This document shows, one piece after another, positions 8,270-17,240 of a stretch of 64,000 nt of DNA. The DNA is taken from assembly GCA_963829585.1 (NCBI GenBank), contig CAWHJD010000023.1, forward strand, positions 1 to 64,000, written 5' to 3'. The position numbers and the translations under genes were made by a program. This stretch comes from Sva-07 sp963829585. Its GTDB lineage: Bacteria; Actinomycetota; Acidimicrobiia; Acidimicrobiales; Ilumatobacteraceae. The notes under the pieces were generated by a model, which was given only the letters and a program-made list of their open reading frames with translations, was not told where the DNA came from and made no database searches. Position 1 is the stretch's first letter. Each line of letters opens with the position of its first letter.

Positions 8270-8771
8270 ATGAGAACTCACACCCTCGGTGCAATGGCTG
8301 TTGTCGCCCTCCTCGTCACGGGGAGCGCTGCGATGGGCTGCTCATCGGAGGGCGACGACGCTGCGGAGACAACGATCGGCCGAGCCCTGACCGAGAAGTT
8401 CCTCCAGGAAGGTGGGATCACGAGTGAGGAGGAAGCCCGGTGCGTCGCCGGCGGCATCGTCGACGGTGTCGGCGCGGTTCGGATCGAAGAACTCGGCTTC
8501 ACGCCCGACAACGTCGACATGATCGAGGACGCCGACTTCACCGACGACGAGATCGACACGATGGTCGACGTGTACTTCGACTGTGTCGATGTCCGTCGCC
8601 AACCTTTCCGCCGGCGTCGGCGACGAAGCGGCGCAATGCTTCGCCGAGAACCTGCCCGAAGACGCGCTCCGCGACTTCTTCGCGGCGGGCAACTTCGGCG
8701 TCGAGATGCCCGGCGAGTCGGACCAGGCGTTCCTCGACGTCGCCGCCGAATGCGGCGTGCCGGTCGACTGA
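8270..8771 (+). CDS. Small secreted lipoprotein, frameshifted
   Basis: ATG 8270 has AAGGAG upstream. A lipoprotein signal ends at AAMGCSSEG. The reading continues with acidic helical sequence including paired cysteines (EARCVAGGIVDG ... VYFDCVD) to about 8590. There the frame must shift by one base to continue with NLSAGVGDEAAQCFAENLPE and end at 8771 (VAAECGVPVD). Four conserved-looking cysteines are split across the break, so a sequencing indel is more likely than gene decay. Function unknown; similar Cys-containing small lipoproteins are frequent in Acidimicrobiia (inference). Confidence 0.7.
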
Positions 8772-8904
8772 CAGCCGAGATCAGCCAACTCCGCCCGCGC
8801 GCACTCACGTGCCTCTGCGACCGGGCGCGCCGGGGAGATCGAGCCGGGCTACTCTGCGCTCACACGGGCGCATCGGGCGCCCCGTCCGCGAATGGGGTTG
8901 CCCG

Positions 8905-10349
8905 GTGAATCACCGTCGTCTCTTGATCGTCCTGGCCCTCGTTGCGTTCGGTGCGGGAAGTGCTGTCATGGCACCTCCGGCGCACGCCGATACGTTGATC
9001 GTGTCGAACACCGCCGACAGCGGTCCGGGCTCGTTCCGTGAGGCCATCCTCTACGCCAACGCTGCGTCCGCCGCCGGCGTTAACACCGTGATCGCCTTCG
9101 ACCCGGTCACGAACGGGTTGCCGATCGTGGGCAACGGTCTCCCGCAGATCACCACCGATGCGACTGCTGTCCCCGGGTCGATCACGATCCAGGGCAACGG
9201 CGTGGGCCAGACGATCATCGAGACGCCCGGTACGAATGTGATCGAGATCGCAGCGGGAAATGCGACGGTCGCGGTCGCGGACCTCACCATTCGCGGCGAC
9301 GGTGACGGCGGGATCATTGCGGCGGTGAACCCCGGTGCGACCGCCACGATCGTGCTCGAGGACGTCCACGTCCAGAACGGGCTCGTCTTGGTCCGGTCGG
9401 TCGGTGCGGCGACGCTGAACCTCACACGGGCCGACGTCGTCGACAACGGCCAGATCGTCCTCGAGAGCGCCGGGGAGGGCTCGCTGACCGCGACGATGAC
9501 CGAGAGCCGCGTCGAGAACTCCTTCCGCGATGCCATCACCGTGCTGGGTGTCGGGGCATCGCTGACGGTCGAGCGATCACTGATCGCCAACATCGACGAC
9601 GACGGCGTCACGGTCCTCGACGGCGCGACCCTGCTCATGCGTAACAGCACTGTCACCGGGATCGGCGACGGGCAGGACGGCATCCGAGTCGACGGGCCGA
9701 CGACCCTCGTCAACGTGACGATCCGTAACGTCGAGGGATTCGGGATCGTCAGCGTCGGCGAGGCGTTCGAGGTGCCCGTGTCGCTGACCAACGCAATCGT
9801 CGCCGACACCGCGGCGGCTCGTGCTCCGGTTCCCTGGCGATCACGTCCGGCGGTGGCAACATCACCGACGACGCCACCTGTGGTCTCACTCAGCCGGGCG
9901 ATCTCGAGGACACCGTCGCCTCGCTCGGCACCCTCGCCGACAACGGCGGCCGCACCCGGACCATTCTGCCGCTGGCCGGCAGCCCGGCGATCGACGGCGG
10001 GGTGGTCAATGGCTGTCCGCCGGTCGATCAGCGTGGCTTCGAGCGTCCGGCGGACGGCGACGGAGATGCAGTCGCGGTCTGCGACTCCGGTGCCGTCGAG
10101 GTCGCTGCCGTCCAGGCCACGACGACAACGACGACCAGCGCGCCGACCGACGCGCCGACGACCGATGCACCGCCGACCGACGCACCGGCCACAGCGGCGC
10201 CAACGACCGCTCCCACGGTCACATTGGCGCCGATCCTCCCCGCGACTGGTCCGGCGGAGAGCACCGGGATCGGCCTCGCCGCTGCCGGATTCATCGCTCT
10301 GGGCTCGCTCATCTTGCTTATCGCCGTCCGCCGCCGGCCCGCCACCTGA
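8905..10349 (+). CDS. Cell-wall-anchored beta-helix surface protein, frameshifted
   Basis: GTG 8905. Signal peptide ends at APPAHADT; the CSLREA-like opening VSNTADSGPGSFREAI follows, then right-handed beta-helix repeats (V-x-x-S-x-I-x-x-N pattern) to about residue 300. At about 9815 a single-base loss moves the frame; the continuation has ITDDATCGLTQPGD and TILPLAGSPAIDGG, the usual end of these proteins. A Thr/Ala/Pro-rich linker (DAPTTDAPPTDAP) leads to a sorting signal LPATG, a hydrophobic helix and RRRP at 10230-10349. That arrangement predicts sortase attachment to peptidoglycan. Probably an adhesin or polysaccharide-binding protein. Confidence 0.8.
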
Positions 10350-10401
10350 CCGGTCCCTCTCCCGTCGACCCGACATGCCGACGGACCAGTGTGATCTCGC
10401 G

Positions 10402-10938
10402 TCAACGCGCGACGCTGGTCGCTCGACGGCGGATGGTGAGGAGCATGCGGCGCATCATGGCGAAGTCACCGAACTCGATCAGCGGGATGGTGACGAGTGC
10501 GCTCGGCGCGAGGCGGTATCGGACCTTCAGCCGCGTGACCAGGCGAGTCCGCCCGCCATCGACCGGGCGCAGCGTCCACGACCACGTCGAGTCCGGCTTC
10601 GACCAGACCATGTGGCGCGGAGGGTCGAGCTCGGCGAGCACGAACGACGTCGCGGTGGCCGACGGGTCGGTCATCGGTGCGACGACGTCACCCACGTCCA
10701 GGTCCTGCCACTCCTCCAGCACCCTGGTGGCGCTCGGGCGGCCGAGGTGGTCCAACAGGTCGTAGCTGTAGAACCCCGCGCGGCCAGCGCCGGCCTGCAT
10801 CAGCCAGGGCCAGACCGACGCCGGCAGCACGTCGATCGTGATGGCTCGTGTGGCGACGAACTGTGCGCTCGGAACGAGCTCGTCGCCCGGCATCGCGGCA
10901 TGCAACTCGGCAGAACTCGCACCCCACCGCGTGTGCAA
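10402..10938 (-). CDS. SRPBCC/START-like domain protein (downstream half)
   Basis: 178 residues. Sequence features of the SRPBCC ligand-binding fold: TRAITIDVLPASVWPWLMQ near residues 30-48, a G-F-Y-S-Y-D motif, and a C-terminal long helix with W-S-W-T-L-R-P. The start at ATG 10938 is doubtful, because homologous proteins begin with a hydrophobic stretch followed by H-T-R-W-G-A-S, and that stretch lies in the overlapping upstream frame. A one-base frameshift near 10940 would join it to the upstream SRPBCC domain as one tandem protein. Binding partner unknown. Confidence 0.7.
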   Translation of the reverse strand: MHTRWGASSAELHAAMPGDELVPSAQFVATRAITIDVLPASVWPWLMQAGAGRAGFYSYDLLDHLGRPSATRVLEEWQDLDVGDVVAPMTDPSATATSFVLAELDPPRHMVWSKPDSTWSWTLRPVDGGRTRLVTRLKVRYRLAPSALVTIPLIEFGDFAMMRRMLLTIRRRATSVAR

Positions 10939-11662
10939 GCGGGCGGATCAGCGGTGACACCAGCATGAGCCCGAGCCCGCCGAGCGTCTCGGCGGCGCGG
11001 CGGGCGCCGCGGGAATCCGAACCGAGGTGGCGGTTCTCGGCCCGCGCCTTGACGCCGCTCAGCATCTGGCGTCCCATGACGTGGTCGGCCGGCACGATCG
11101 CGAGCAGGTAGGCGGTGCTGAGCCACCACGGTTCCAGCCGGGCGCGACTGCGGAAGTGGAACCGTGTGCGCCGCTGGCCGAGATCCTCGAGAGAGAACGA
11201 CCAGGTCCAGTCGATCGACGCCCGAAATCGGTCGCGGAAGTCCGGGGGCAGGTGGGATCGGGAGTGCAGCACCAGATGTCTGCTCGGCTCGAGTTCGCGC
11301 ACCACGAAGAAGCACTCCGTCTCCGGCGCTCCATCTGGCACCTCGTCACCGACGGCCAGGCTCTGCCACTCGTCGTGGATGCGGTCCGCCGACGCCTCGT
11401 TCGCCGGAAAGAGCAGCAGATCGACCCACCGAGCCGTGTACCAGCCGGCACGATGCCAACCCATCTGCACCAACCACGGCCAGATCTCATCCGGCGAAGC
11501 GTCGATGGTGACGGCGTGGTCCGTCACGAAATGCGGCCGCTCGACGACCTCGTCGCCGGGCCGTTGAGCGGCGCGTTCGCGGTGCGTGGAACCCGATGTG
11601 CGACCCAACCACTGCAGCCAGGCGTAGCCGGCCAACGCGACGATCGAAGCGGGTCGCACCAT
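10688..11662 (-). CDS. SRPBCC/START-like domain protein (upstream half)
   Basis: From ATG 11662 (no good ribosome site; ATG 11716 is an alternative). Residues 1-20 are hydrophobic (SIVALAGYAWLQWLG). The SRPBCC core has FVTDHAVTIDASPDEIWPWL and H-R-A-G-W-Y-T, paralogous to the next gene. After S-P-L-I-R-P-L-A-H (about 10945) the frame continues to 10688 but with Arg-rich sequence that is only a shadow of the downstream gene, so the real protein probably shifts frame there. Two fused SRPBCC domains would be unusual for this family, which normally has one per protein. Confidence 0.65.
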   Translation of the reverse strand: MVRPASIVALAGYAWLQWLGRTSGSTHRERAAQRPGDEVVERPHFVTDHAVTIDASPDEIWPWLVQMGWHRAGWYTARWVDLLLFPANEASADRIHDEWQSLAVGDEVPDGAPETECFFVVRELEPSRHLVLHSRSHLPPDFRDRFRASIDWTWSFSLEDLGQRRTRFHFRSRARLEPWWLSTAYLLAIVPADHVMGRQMLSGVKARAENRHLGSDSRGARRAAETLGGLGLMLVSPLIRPLAHAVGCEFCRVACRDAGRRARSERTVRRHTSHHDRRAAGVGLALADAGRRWPRGVLQLRPVGPPRPPERHQGAGGVAGPGRG

Positions 11663-11970
11663 GCGTGGAACACGCTGGCGGCCGCGGGGTCCACGAAGCG
11701 CCCGACCCGGAGCCATGGAATGATCGTGCTCGCAAGGGACGTCTCCGGGCCAGGGACGAATGGCCCGGGGCTGATCGACCCTCGGCGACCGGCTGCACCG
11801 GCGAGACGTGACCCCACCCCGGCGTCGGCATCTGTCGCGGACCTGTGCGGGGTTCGAGGCCATGGCACTTCGTCTCGCGTGCGAGTAATGTGCGACTCCC
11901 CGGCGTTTTCGCGGCTCGCTCGGCAGGCAGACGGGACTGCGCCGGGCCGCCGAATACGAGGAGGTGATCG
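11663..11970. other. Intergenic stretch, nothing recognised
   Basis: This 308-bp gap lies between the divergent SRPBCC gene and the molybdopterin oxidoreductase gene. No convincing coding frame, repeat or RNA is seen. It presumably holds both promoters. A GAGGTG ribosome site sits at its right edge. Confidence 0.5.
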
Positions 11971-14400
11971 ATGGCTGACACGTCGACATCCATCGACGTC
12001 GCGACGTACTGCCCCTATTGCGTCTCGCGGTGCGGTGCCCGTGCGACCGTCACCGGAGGCACATTCACCCTGAACCGCGACCCGTCGCATCCGACCGGGA
12101 AGGTGCTGTGCGTCAAGGGCAAGGAGGCGCCGGCGATCACCGCACATCCCGATCGGCTGCGATACCCGGTGAAGCGCACCAACCCGAAGGGTTCGGCCGA
12201 CCCCGGCTGGCAGCGAATCAGCTGGGACGAGGCCCTCGGCGAAGTCGCCGAGGGCCTCGCGGGTCTGGCGCGTGACCACGGCGCCGAGTCGGTGGTGTTC
12301 AGCGCGGCGTCACCCTCGACGTCGACGATCGTCGACTGCATCGACTGGATCCAGCGGCTGCAGCGAGCGTTCGGCAGCCCGAACCTCGTCGTGTCGATGG
12401 AGCTGTGCGGCTGGGGCCGCCATCTGGCGTCGCAGTACACGTACGGCGCTTCGGTGCCGGGGCAGTACATGCCCGATCTCGACCGGGCCGGGTGCATCCT
12501 GTTCTGGGGCTACAACCCTGCGATCTCCCGGTTGGCCCACGCGACGGCGACGCGGGCCGCGCTCCAACGGGGCGCGAGGCTCATCGTCGTCGACCCCCGC
12601 CGCGTCGGACTCGCCTCCAAGGCGGATCCGTGGTTGCGGGTCCGTCCTGGGACCGACGCGGCACTGGCGCTGGCGATGATCGACGTGATGGTCGAGCGCG
12701 GCTGGTACGACGAGGTCTTCGTCCGCCGCTGGACCAACGCGACGTTCCTGGTCCGCAGCGACAACGGCCGATTCCTCCGGGCCGACGACGTGTCCGGCGA
12801 CGCGACGACCGGGGGTCACGTCGCCTGGGACGAGGTCGCTGGGCGACCGATCGTCGTCGATCCCGCCGCTCGCGGCGGCGACGTCGAGGACCACGACCGG
12901 CTGGCGCTGACCGGCACGATCGAGGTCTCCACCACGGGCGGCCCAGTGGCCTGCCGGCCGGCGTTCGACCTCCTGGTCGAGGAGGCCCATACGTGTTCGC
13001 CGACGGTCGCCGAGGAGATCACCGGCGTGCCGGCCGCCGACATCGAGCGCGCCGCGCAGGTGTTGTGGGAGCACCGTCCGGTCGCCTTCTACACGTGGAG
13101 CGGCCTCGAGCAGCACAACGGCACGACCCAGATCATCCGGGCCGTCAACGTCCTCTACGCCCTGACCGGCTGCTTGGACGCCCCGGGCGGGAATGTCGCG
13201 TTCACGCCACCGCCCACGAACCCGATCGCCGGAGCCGAGCTGCTCGACCGGGCGCAGTGGGCCAAGACGATCGGCCTCGCCGAGCGGCCGCTCGGCCCCG
13301 CTCGCTTCGGGCACGTCACGGGTGAGGACTTCTACACCGCGGCGCTCGAGGGCCACCCCTACCGGCCCCGCGGGCTCGTCAGTTTCGGATCGAACTTGCT
13401 GATGGCCCACGGCGACAGCGCCCGCGGTCGTGCCGCACTGCAAACGCTCGACTTCCACGTCCACCTCGACCCGTTCATGAGCCCCACCGCGGAGCAAGCC
13501 GACATCGTCCTTCCGGTGACCGGTGCATTCGAGGCCGAGGGCCTGAAGGTCGGCTTCGAGATCTCGCAGGACGCGCAGTCGCTCGTGCAGCTGCGCACTC
13601 CACTCGTACCGCCCGTGGGCGAGTCCCGCTCCGACATCGCCATCATCTTCGACCTCGCCACTCGCCTGGGTCTCGGAGAGCACTTCTTCGGCGGGGACGT
13701 CGCAGCAGGCTGGGATCACCACCTCGCGCCGTCCGGCGTCAGCGTCGAGCAGCTCCGTGCCTCGCCCGAGGGCGTCCGGCTGCCGCTCGAGACCCGCTAC
13801 CACAAGTACGCGCTCGTCGACGACGGTGGCATCCCCGCCGGGTTCGACACGCCGACGGGACGCATCGAGCTGTACGTGGAGCGCTTCCTCGACATCGGTC
13901 AGCCACCCGTTCCGACCTTCACCGAGCCGGCGCTGAGCCCCCGCTCGCGTCCCGACCTCGCGGCCGCGTTCCCACTGGTGCTCACCAGCGCCAAGACGTT
14001 GCACTTCTGCGAGACGCAACATCGTCAGGTTGCCGCCCTGCGCCGCCACGTCCCGGATCCGCAGGTCGAATTGCACCCGGACACCGCAGCAGCACGCGGC
14101 ATCGACGAAGGCGATTGGGTCGAGATCAGGACGCCACTGGGTGGCGTGCGTGCCCGCGCGTCGTTCAACGACACGCTGGCCCTCGACGTCGCGTGTGGCC
14201 AGCACGGCTGGTTCGAACCGTGCGAGGAGCTCGACCTGCCCGGCTTCGCACCGTTCGGTCCGGGCAGCGCCAACCTCAATCTCGTTCTCGGCCAGACGCC
14301 GAGCGATCCGATCAGCGGCAGCTCACCTCTCCGATCGCAGGTCTGCGACGTGACTCGACTCGTCGAGGGCAGCGAGGTGACCGCGAGCCGAGACACCTGA
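11971..14400 (+). CDS. Molybdopterin-dependent oxidoreductase, catalytic subunit
   Basis: 809 residues from ATG 11971 with GAGGTG upstream. The N-terminus carries the 4Fe-4S cysteine set CPYCVSRC (residues 14-21) and VLCVKG (about 48), then the Mo/W-bisMGD domains (ISWDEALGEVAEGLAGLA; W-G-Y-N-P; VVDPRR) and a C-terminal molydopterin dinucleotide-binding domain (T-S-A-K-T-L-H-F; H-P-D-T-A-A-A-R-G-I). Belongs to the DMSO reductase superfamily (formate dehydrogenase/arsenate/nitrate reductase-like). No Tat signal and no adjacent electron-transfer or membrane subunit are present, so it resembles the cytoplasmic single-subunit actinobacterial members; the substrate cannot be called. Confidence 0.9.
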   Translation: MADTSTSIDVATYCPYCVSRCGARATVTGGTFTLNRDPSHPTGKVLCVKGKEAPAITAHPDRLRYPVKRTNPKGSADPGWQRISWDEALGEVAEGLAGLARDHGAESVVFSAASPSTSTIVDCIDWIQRLQRAFGSPNLVVSMELCGWGRHLASQYTYGASVPGQYMPDLDRAGCILFWGYNPAISRLAHATATRAALQRGARLIVVDPRRVGLASKADPWLRVRPGTDAALALAMIDVMVERGWYDEVFVRRWTNATFLVRSDNGRFLRADDVSGDATTGGHVAWDEVAGRPIVVDPAARGGDVEDHDRLALTGTIEVSTTGGPVACRPAFDLLVEEAHTCSPTVAEEITGVPAADIERAAQVLWEHRPVAFYTWSGLEQHNGTTQIIRAVNVLYALTGCLDAPGGNVAFTPPPTNPIAGAELLDRAQWAKTIGLAERPLGPARFGHVTGEDFYTAALEGHPYRPRGLVSFGSNLLMAHGDSARGRAALQTLDFHVHLDPFMSPTAEQADIVLPVTGAFEAEGLKVGFEISQDAQSLVQLRTPLVPPVGESRSDIAIIFDLATRLGLGEHFFGGDVAAGWDHHLAPSGVSVEQLRASPEGVRLPLETRYHKYALVDDGGIPAGFDTPTGRIELYVERFLDIGQPPVPTFTEPALSPRSRPDLAAAFPLVLTSAKTLHFCETQHRQVAALRRHVPDPQVELHPDTAAARGIDEGDWVEIRTPLGGVRARASFNDTLALDVACGQHGWFEPCEELDLPGFAPFGPGSANLNLVLGQTPSDPISGSSPLRSQVCDVTRLVEGSEVTASRDT

Positions 14401-14991
14401 TTTGGACCCTCGGTCCGTCCAGCCCGTCCAGTGCGCTCGCGTGAGGCGCCAGGCCGAGCACGCGAGCCCGGTCCTGTGGGCTCGCGTCGTCAAACAGCCA
14501 GTGACCCTCTCGACCCAGCTGCGCGATCGGCTTGCCGGCGATGTTGTATGCCCTCTCGATGGCGTCCGATTCAACTGCGGTGACCACGTCGGACGACTGA
14601 CCGACCGAACGGTGAAGTTCCACGGCAGCGCGTCCCGTCGATCGGGGGCGCCTTCGAAGTCGGCCGACGACCGATCGGCCACCAGCACCACGATTCGCTC
14701 ACCGGCCTCGACGATCTCGGCAAGCAGAACGCCGTCACGCCGCATAGACGGTCCGTGCTTGCTCCTCGATCGCTGGACGCAGCAACGGGTGCACGGCCTT
14801 CTTTGCGCTGAACTCGGCAAGCACCTCGTGTTCGCCGACGACACCGACGAAGACACCATCCACGTCGTCGAGCTCCGCAACAGCGTGCTCCACCACCGCT
14901 CCGTCGCCGAAGCACCCAGCGATGTCACCAGGTTCGCCCTCAGCCGACGCACCCGTTAGGGAAGGACGATGTTGAACGCGGCGTCGACCAT
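14312..14991 (-). CDS. Hypothetical protein broken by several frameshifts
   Basis: Three overlapping minus-strand frames read as one protein if two or three single-base shifts are allowed. ATG 14991 gives MVDAAFNIVLP, then (after ~14960) DIAGCFGDGAVVEHAVAEL, then (after ~14745) VLLAEIVEAGERIVVLVADRS, then (after ~14615) SDVVTAVESDAIERAYNI and W-L-F-D-D-A to the end. No family recognised. It is convergent with the molybdopterin gene and overlaps its 3' end by about 90 bp. Whether the breaks are real or sequencing errors cannot be decided here. Confidence 0.5.
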
Positions 14992-15123
14992 CGTGAGTCA
15001 AGTGGCGACGTCTGCACGCACTCATTGTCGCACACGCCCAAACGACCATTCAGAGAGTCGGCTTCGCCGGACCGGCGAGGGGTTGGGCTCTTCGATCGAT
15101 GGGGTAGGACCGATCTCACCCGT

Positions 15124-16661
15124 TCAGTCGCCACATTCGCCCGTGGCAGGCCGCACTGCGAACGTGGTGGTCTCCGACGGGTCGCCGCCGAACGAGAAAC
15201 TCCCACCCTCCACGGTGGCGACTCCACTCACGGGGCCCGTTTCCATCGTGATGGTGTAGCCGTCGCCCGAAGGCTCGATGCGTGCCGGCCATTGGTCGCC
15301 GCCGATTTCCACGCTGCCTTCACCCGGAACCACGAGCACCATCGAGTAATCGCCTGTTCCAACACCTTGCTCGTCGAAGGTGAGGAGCAGCGTCCCGGTC
15401 ATGGTTCCCTCGAGCACCGATTGGTCGAAGGTGATCGTCCACGGGCCGAGCTCGCTGTCACAACTCACCGAGTTGAGCACGACCTCCCCGATCTGCTCGG
15501 CGATCACCCACCCCGACGCGGCCGCCGCGGCCTCGGTCGTCACGACAACGGCCTGCGTGGTGTCGGCCGATTCGGCGGGCGCAGCGGCCCGCTCCGGCTC
15601 GTCGCCAGCGACCACGGTGGTTGTGACCGCCACAGCGGCGTCAGGCGGGTCGTCGCCCTGGGCGAGCACGACGACACCAGCGACCGCAACGACGGCGACC
15701 ACCCCGCCGGCAACCGCTGGAACGAGCCAGCGTGGGCGCGGCTTCGGTACGGAAACCTTCGACGTCTCCGATCCGGCGGCATCGAGCGGTGTTCCGACGG
15801 GCCGGCGGCATCGAGCGGTGTTCCGGACGGGCCGGCGCCTTCGAGCGGTGTTCCGGTTGGTCCGGCCGATCCCAGCGGACTCCCTGCCGGTCCGCTTGCG
15901 CCCAACGGACTCCCGCCCGGCCCGGCGGGTCCGAGCGATCCACCCGTCGGACCCATCGACACGCCGGACGGGCCGGCAGCGGTCACCGGGGTTCCTGCCG
16001 GCCCAACCGTGGGTCCTGCCGCCGAGGCAACTCCGCCGTCGCCAAGATGCACACCGAGCCCAGCCGCTCCGCCCGCCGCCAGACCAGCAGCACCGGCCGC
16101 CAATGCCGTCTCACCACCAGCGGCACCACCGGCACTACCTCCACCGTCAGCAGCGGCGGCCAGCCCGCCCAACGCGACCAACGCCCCTCCCGACGCTTCA
16201 TCGCCCTCCGGCGCGGCATCGCGCGCAGCGGAACGGGTCACCAACACCACCCGCTCGTTCGTGAGACCAGCGAGCCGGGCCGCCTCGATCAGCAACGAAG
16301 TTTGGAACGGATCGAGATCATCAGCATGAACGATCGCCAAGGCATCGGGTCGCACGCCCGTCGCCGCGACATTGACGTCGATGATCGCGGCCAGCACCAC
16401 GGCAACGAGCGCTTCAGGGCCGTACGGCGTGCCCCCGACGATGATCGGGTCACTCCCCCCCAACGCAGCGACGAACCCCAATGTCTCCTCTGCCAGTCCA
16501 CCCGAATCGTCACCGACCACCTGCAACTGACCGTCGGCATCGATACCGACGACGGAACGCAGCGAACCAGTCGCGCCGACCGAGGCCTCACCCTGCTCGA
16601 GCGTCGCCCGCGACCAATCGACACGCTCGACGCCCACGACGCATCCGACGGTGTACATCAT
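15124..16661 (-). CDS. Hsp70/actin-like domain fused to GPxG repeats, membrane helix and exported domain (frameshifted)
   Basis: ATG 16661. Residues 1-155 resemble a reduced ASKHA (Hsp70-type) nucleotide-binding half: YTVGCVVGVERVDW at the start and PDALAIVHADDLDPFQT ... EAARLAGL ... RVVLVTRSAA, which parallels the Hsp70 strand-helix ending before the NEPTAAA-type motif. A Gly/Ala-rich stretch follows, then about nine 9-residue GPxGxPLxx repeats (15780-16020). Near 15790 the frame shifts; the continuation gives a basic segment, a transmembrane helix (VVAVVAVAGVVVLAQG), an Ala/Thr linker and a beta-rich domain with two Cys (NSVSCDSELGPW, TGECGD) ending at 15124. It predicts a membrane protein with a cytoplasmic Hsp70-like part and an external C-terminus. 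Function unknown. Confidence 0.7.
15780..16020 (-). repeat. GPxGxPL nonapeptide-coding repeats
   Basis: About nine imperfect 27-nt units encode collagen-like Gly-Pro-x-Gly-x-Pro-Leu-x-x peptides (GPSGTPLDAA, GPTGTPLEGA, GPAGSPLGSA and so on). A length change here probably caused the frameshift in the host gene. Confidence 0.75.
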
Positions 16662-16950
16662 CGCTGCCCTTCTATCCGTTCATCTTCTCACACCTGTCCC
16701 CGGCGGCAGGGCTTGCGCGGAGCACGCCGAGCGCTGCCCGGGGTGGGGTCAGCGAACGAGGTGAGCTCGCCAAGAAATCGGGCGGCCGGCTGGTCCGGGC
16801 GGCCGGGCGAACCTCGAGCGTCATCTCGTAGAGCGGCACGTCGCTGGTCGACCCACCGAGCCGGAGCAACATTTGGTGCACATCCGACGTCCGCGCTGAC
16901 GACCGCACGACACCTCGTGGACGCGTCAGCCCAGCCCAGCCCACACCATG

Positions 16951-17036
16951 TGCCCGGGGCGGGGTTCGAACCCGCACTCCACGTGAGTGGAAGGGGGGTT
17001 TAAGCCCCCCGCGTCTGCCAGTTCCGCCACCCGGGC
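16951..17036 (-). tRNA. tRNA-Leu (anticodon UAA)
   Basis: The 86-nt minus-strand sequence folds as a class II tRNA. Acceptor GCCCGGG pairs with CCCGGGC and the discriminator is A. The anticodon stem GGGGG/CCCCC encloses CTTAAAC, giving UAA. A long variable arm has stem TCCAC/GTGGA, and the T-arm is GCGGG-TTCGAAC-CCCGC. CCA is not encoded. It reads UUA, normally a rare codon in high-GC actinobacteria. Confidence 0.95.
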
Positions 17037-17116
17037 GGGTGCGTGCGCGAACGAGGTTACGTGATGACCGTACGACCCAGGGTGGGCGATCGGGTCGACG
17101 GGTCTCCGCCTCTGCT

Positions 17117-17166
17117 GTTTGTGTCACGGATTGATAGGGCCGGTCCAACGGAACCGTCACGCAAAC
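17117..17166. repeat. GTTTGCG-family extragenic hairpin, copy 1
   Basis: Arms GTTTGTGTCACGGATTG and CAACGGAACCGTCACGCAAAC pair imperfectly around a CCGGTCC-type loop. Lies between the tRNA-Leu and the TauD-like gene start. It shares the inner CCAAC and outer GCAAAC(CG) with the copies at 18286, 21112, 21967 and 33643. Confidence 0.75.
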
Positions 17167-17240
17167 CGGAGGGAGGAGGTGGGGCGGGGTCGAGGCCGCA
17201 GCGGTCGCCGGCCGGAGCGGGCTGCGGGCAGACTCTGCTC

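Noticed and set aside
16662..16950. Small gene between the Hsp70-like gene and tRNA-Leu
   Set aside because: Open frames there are Arg/Pro-rich shadows without a ribosome site; nothing else recognised in these 289 bases.
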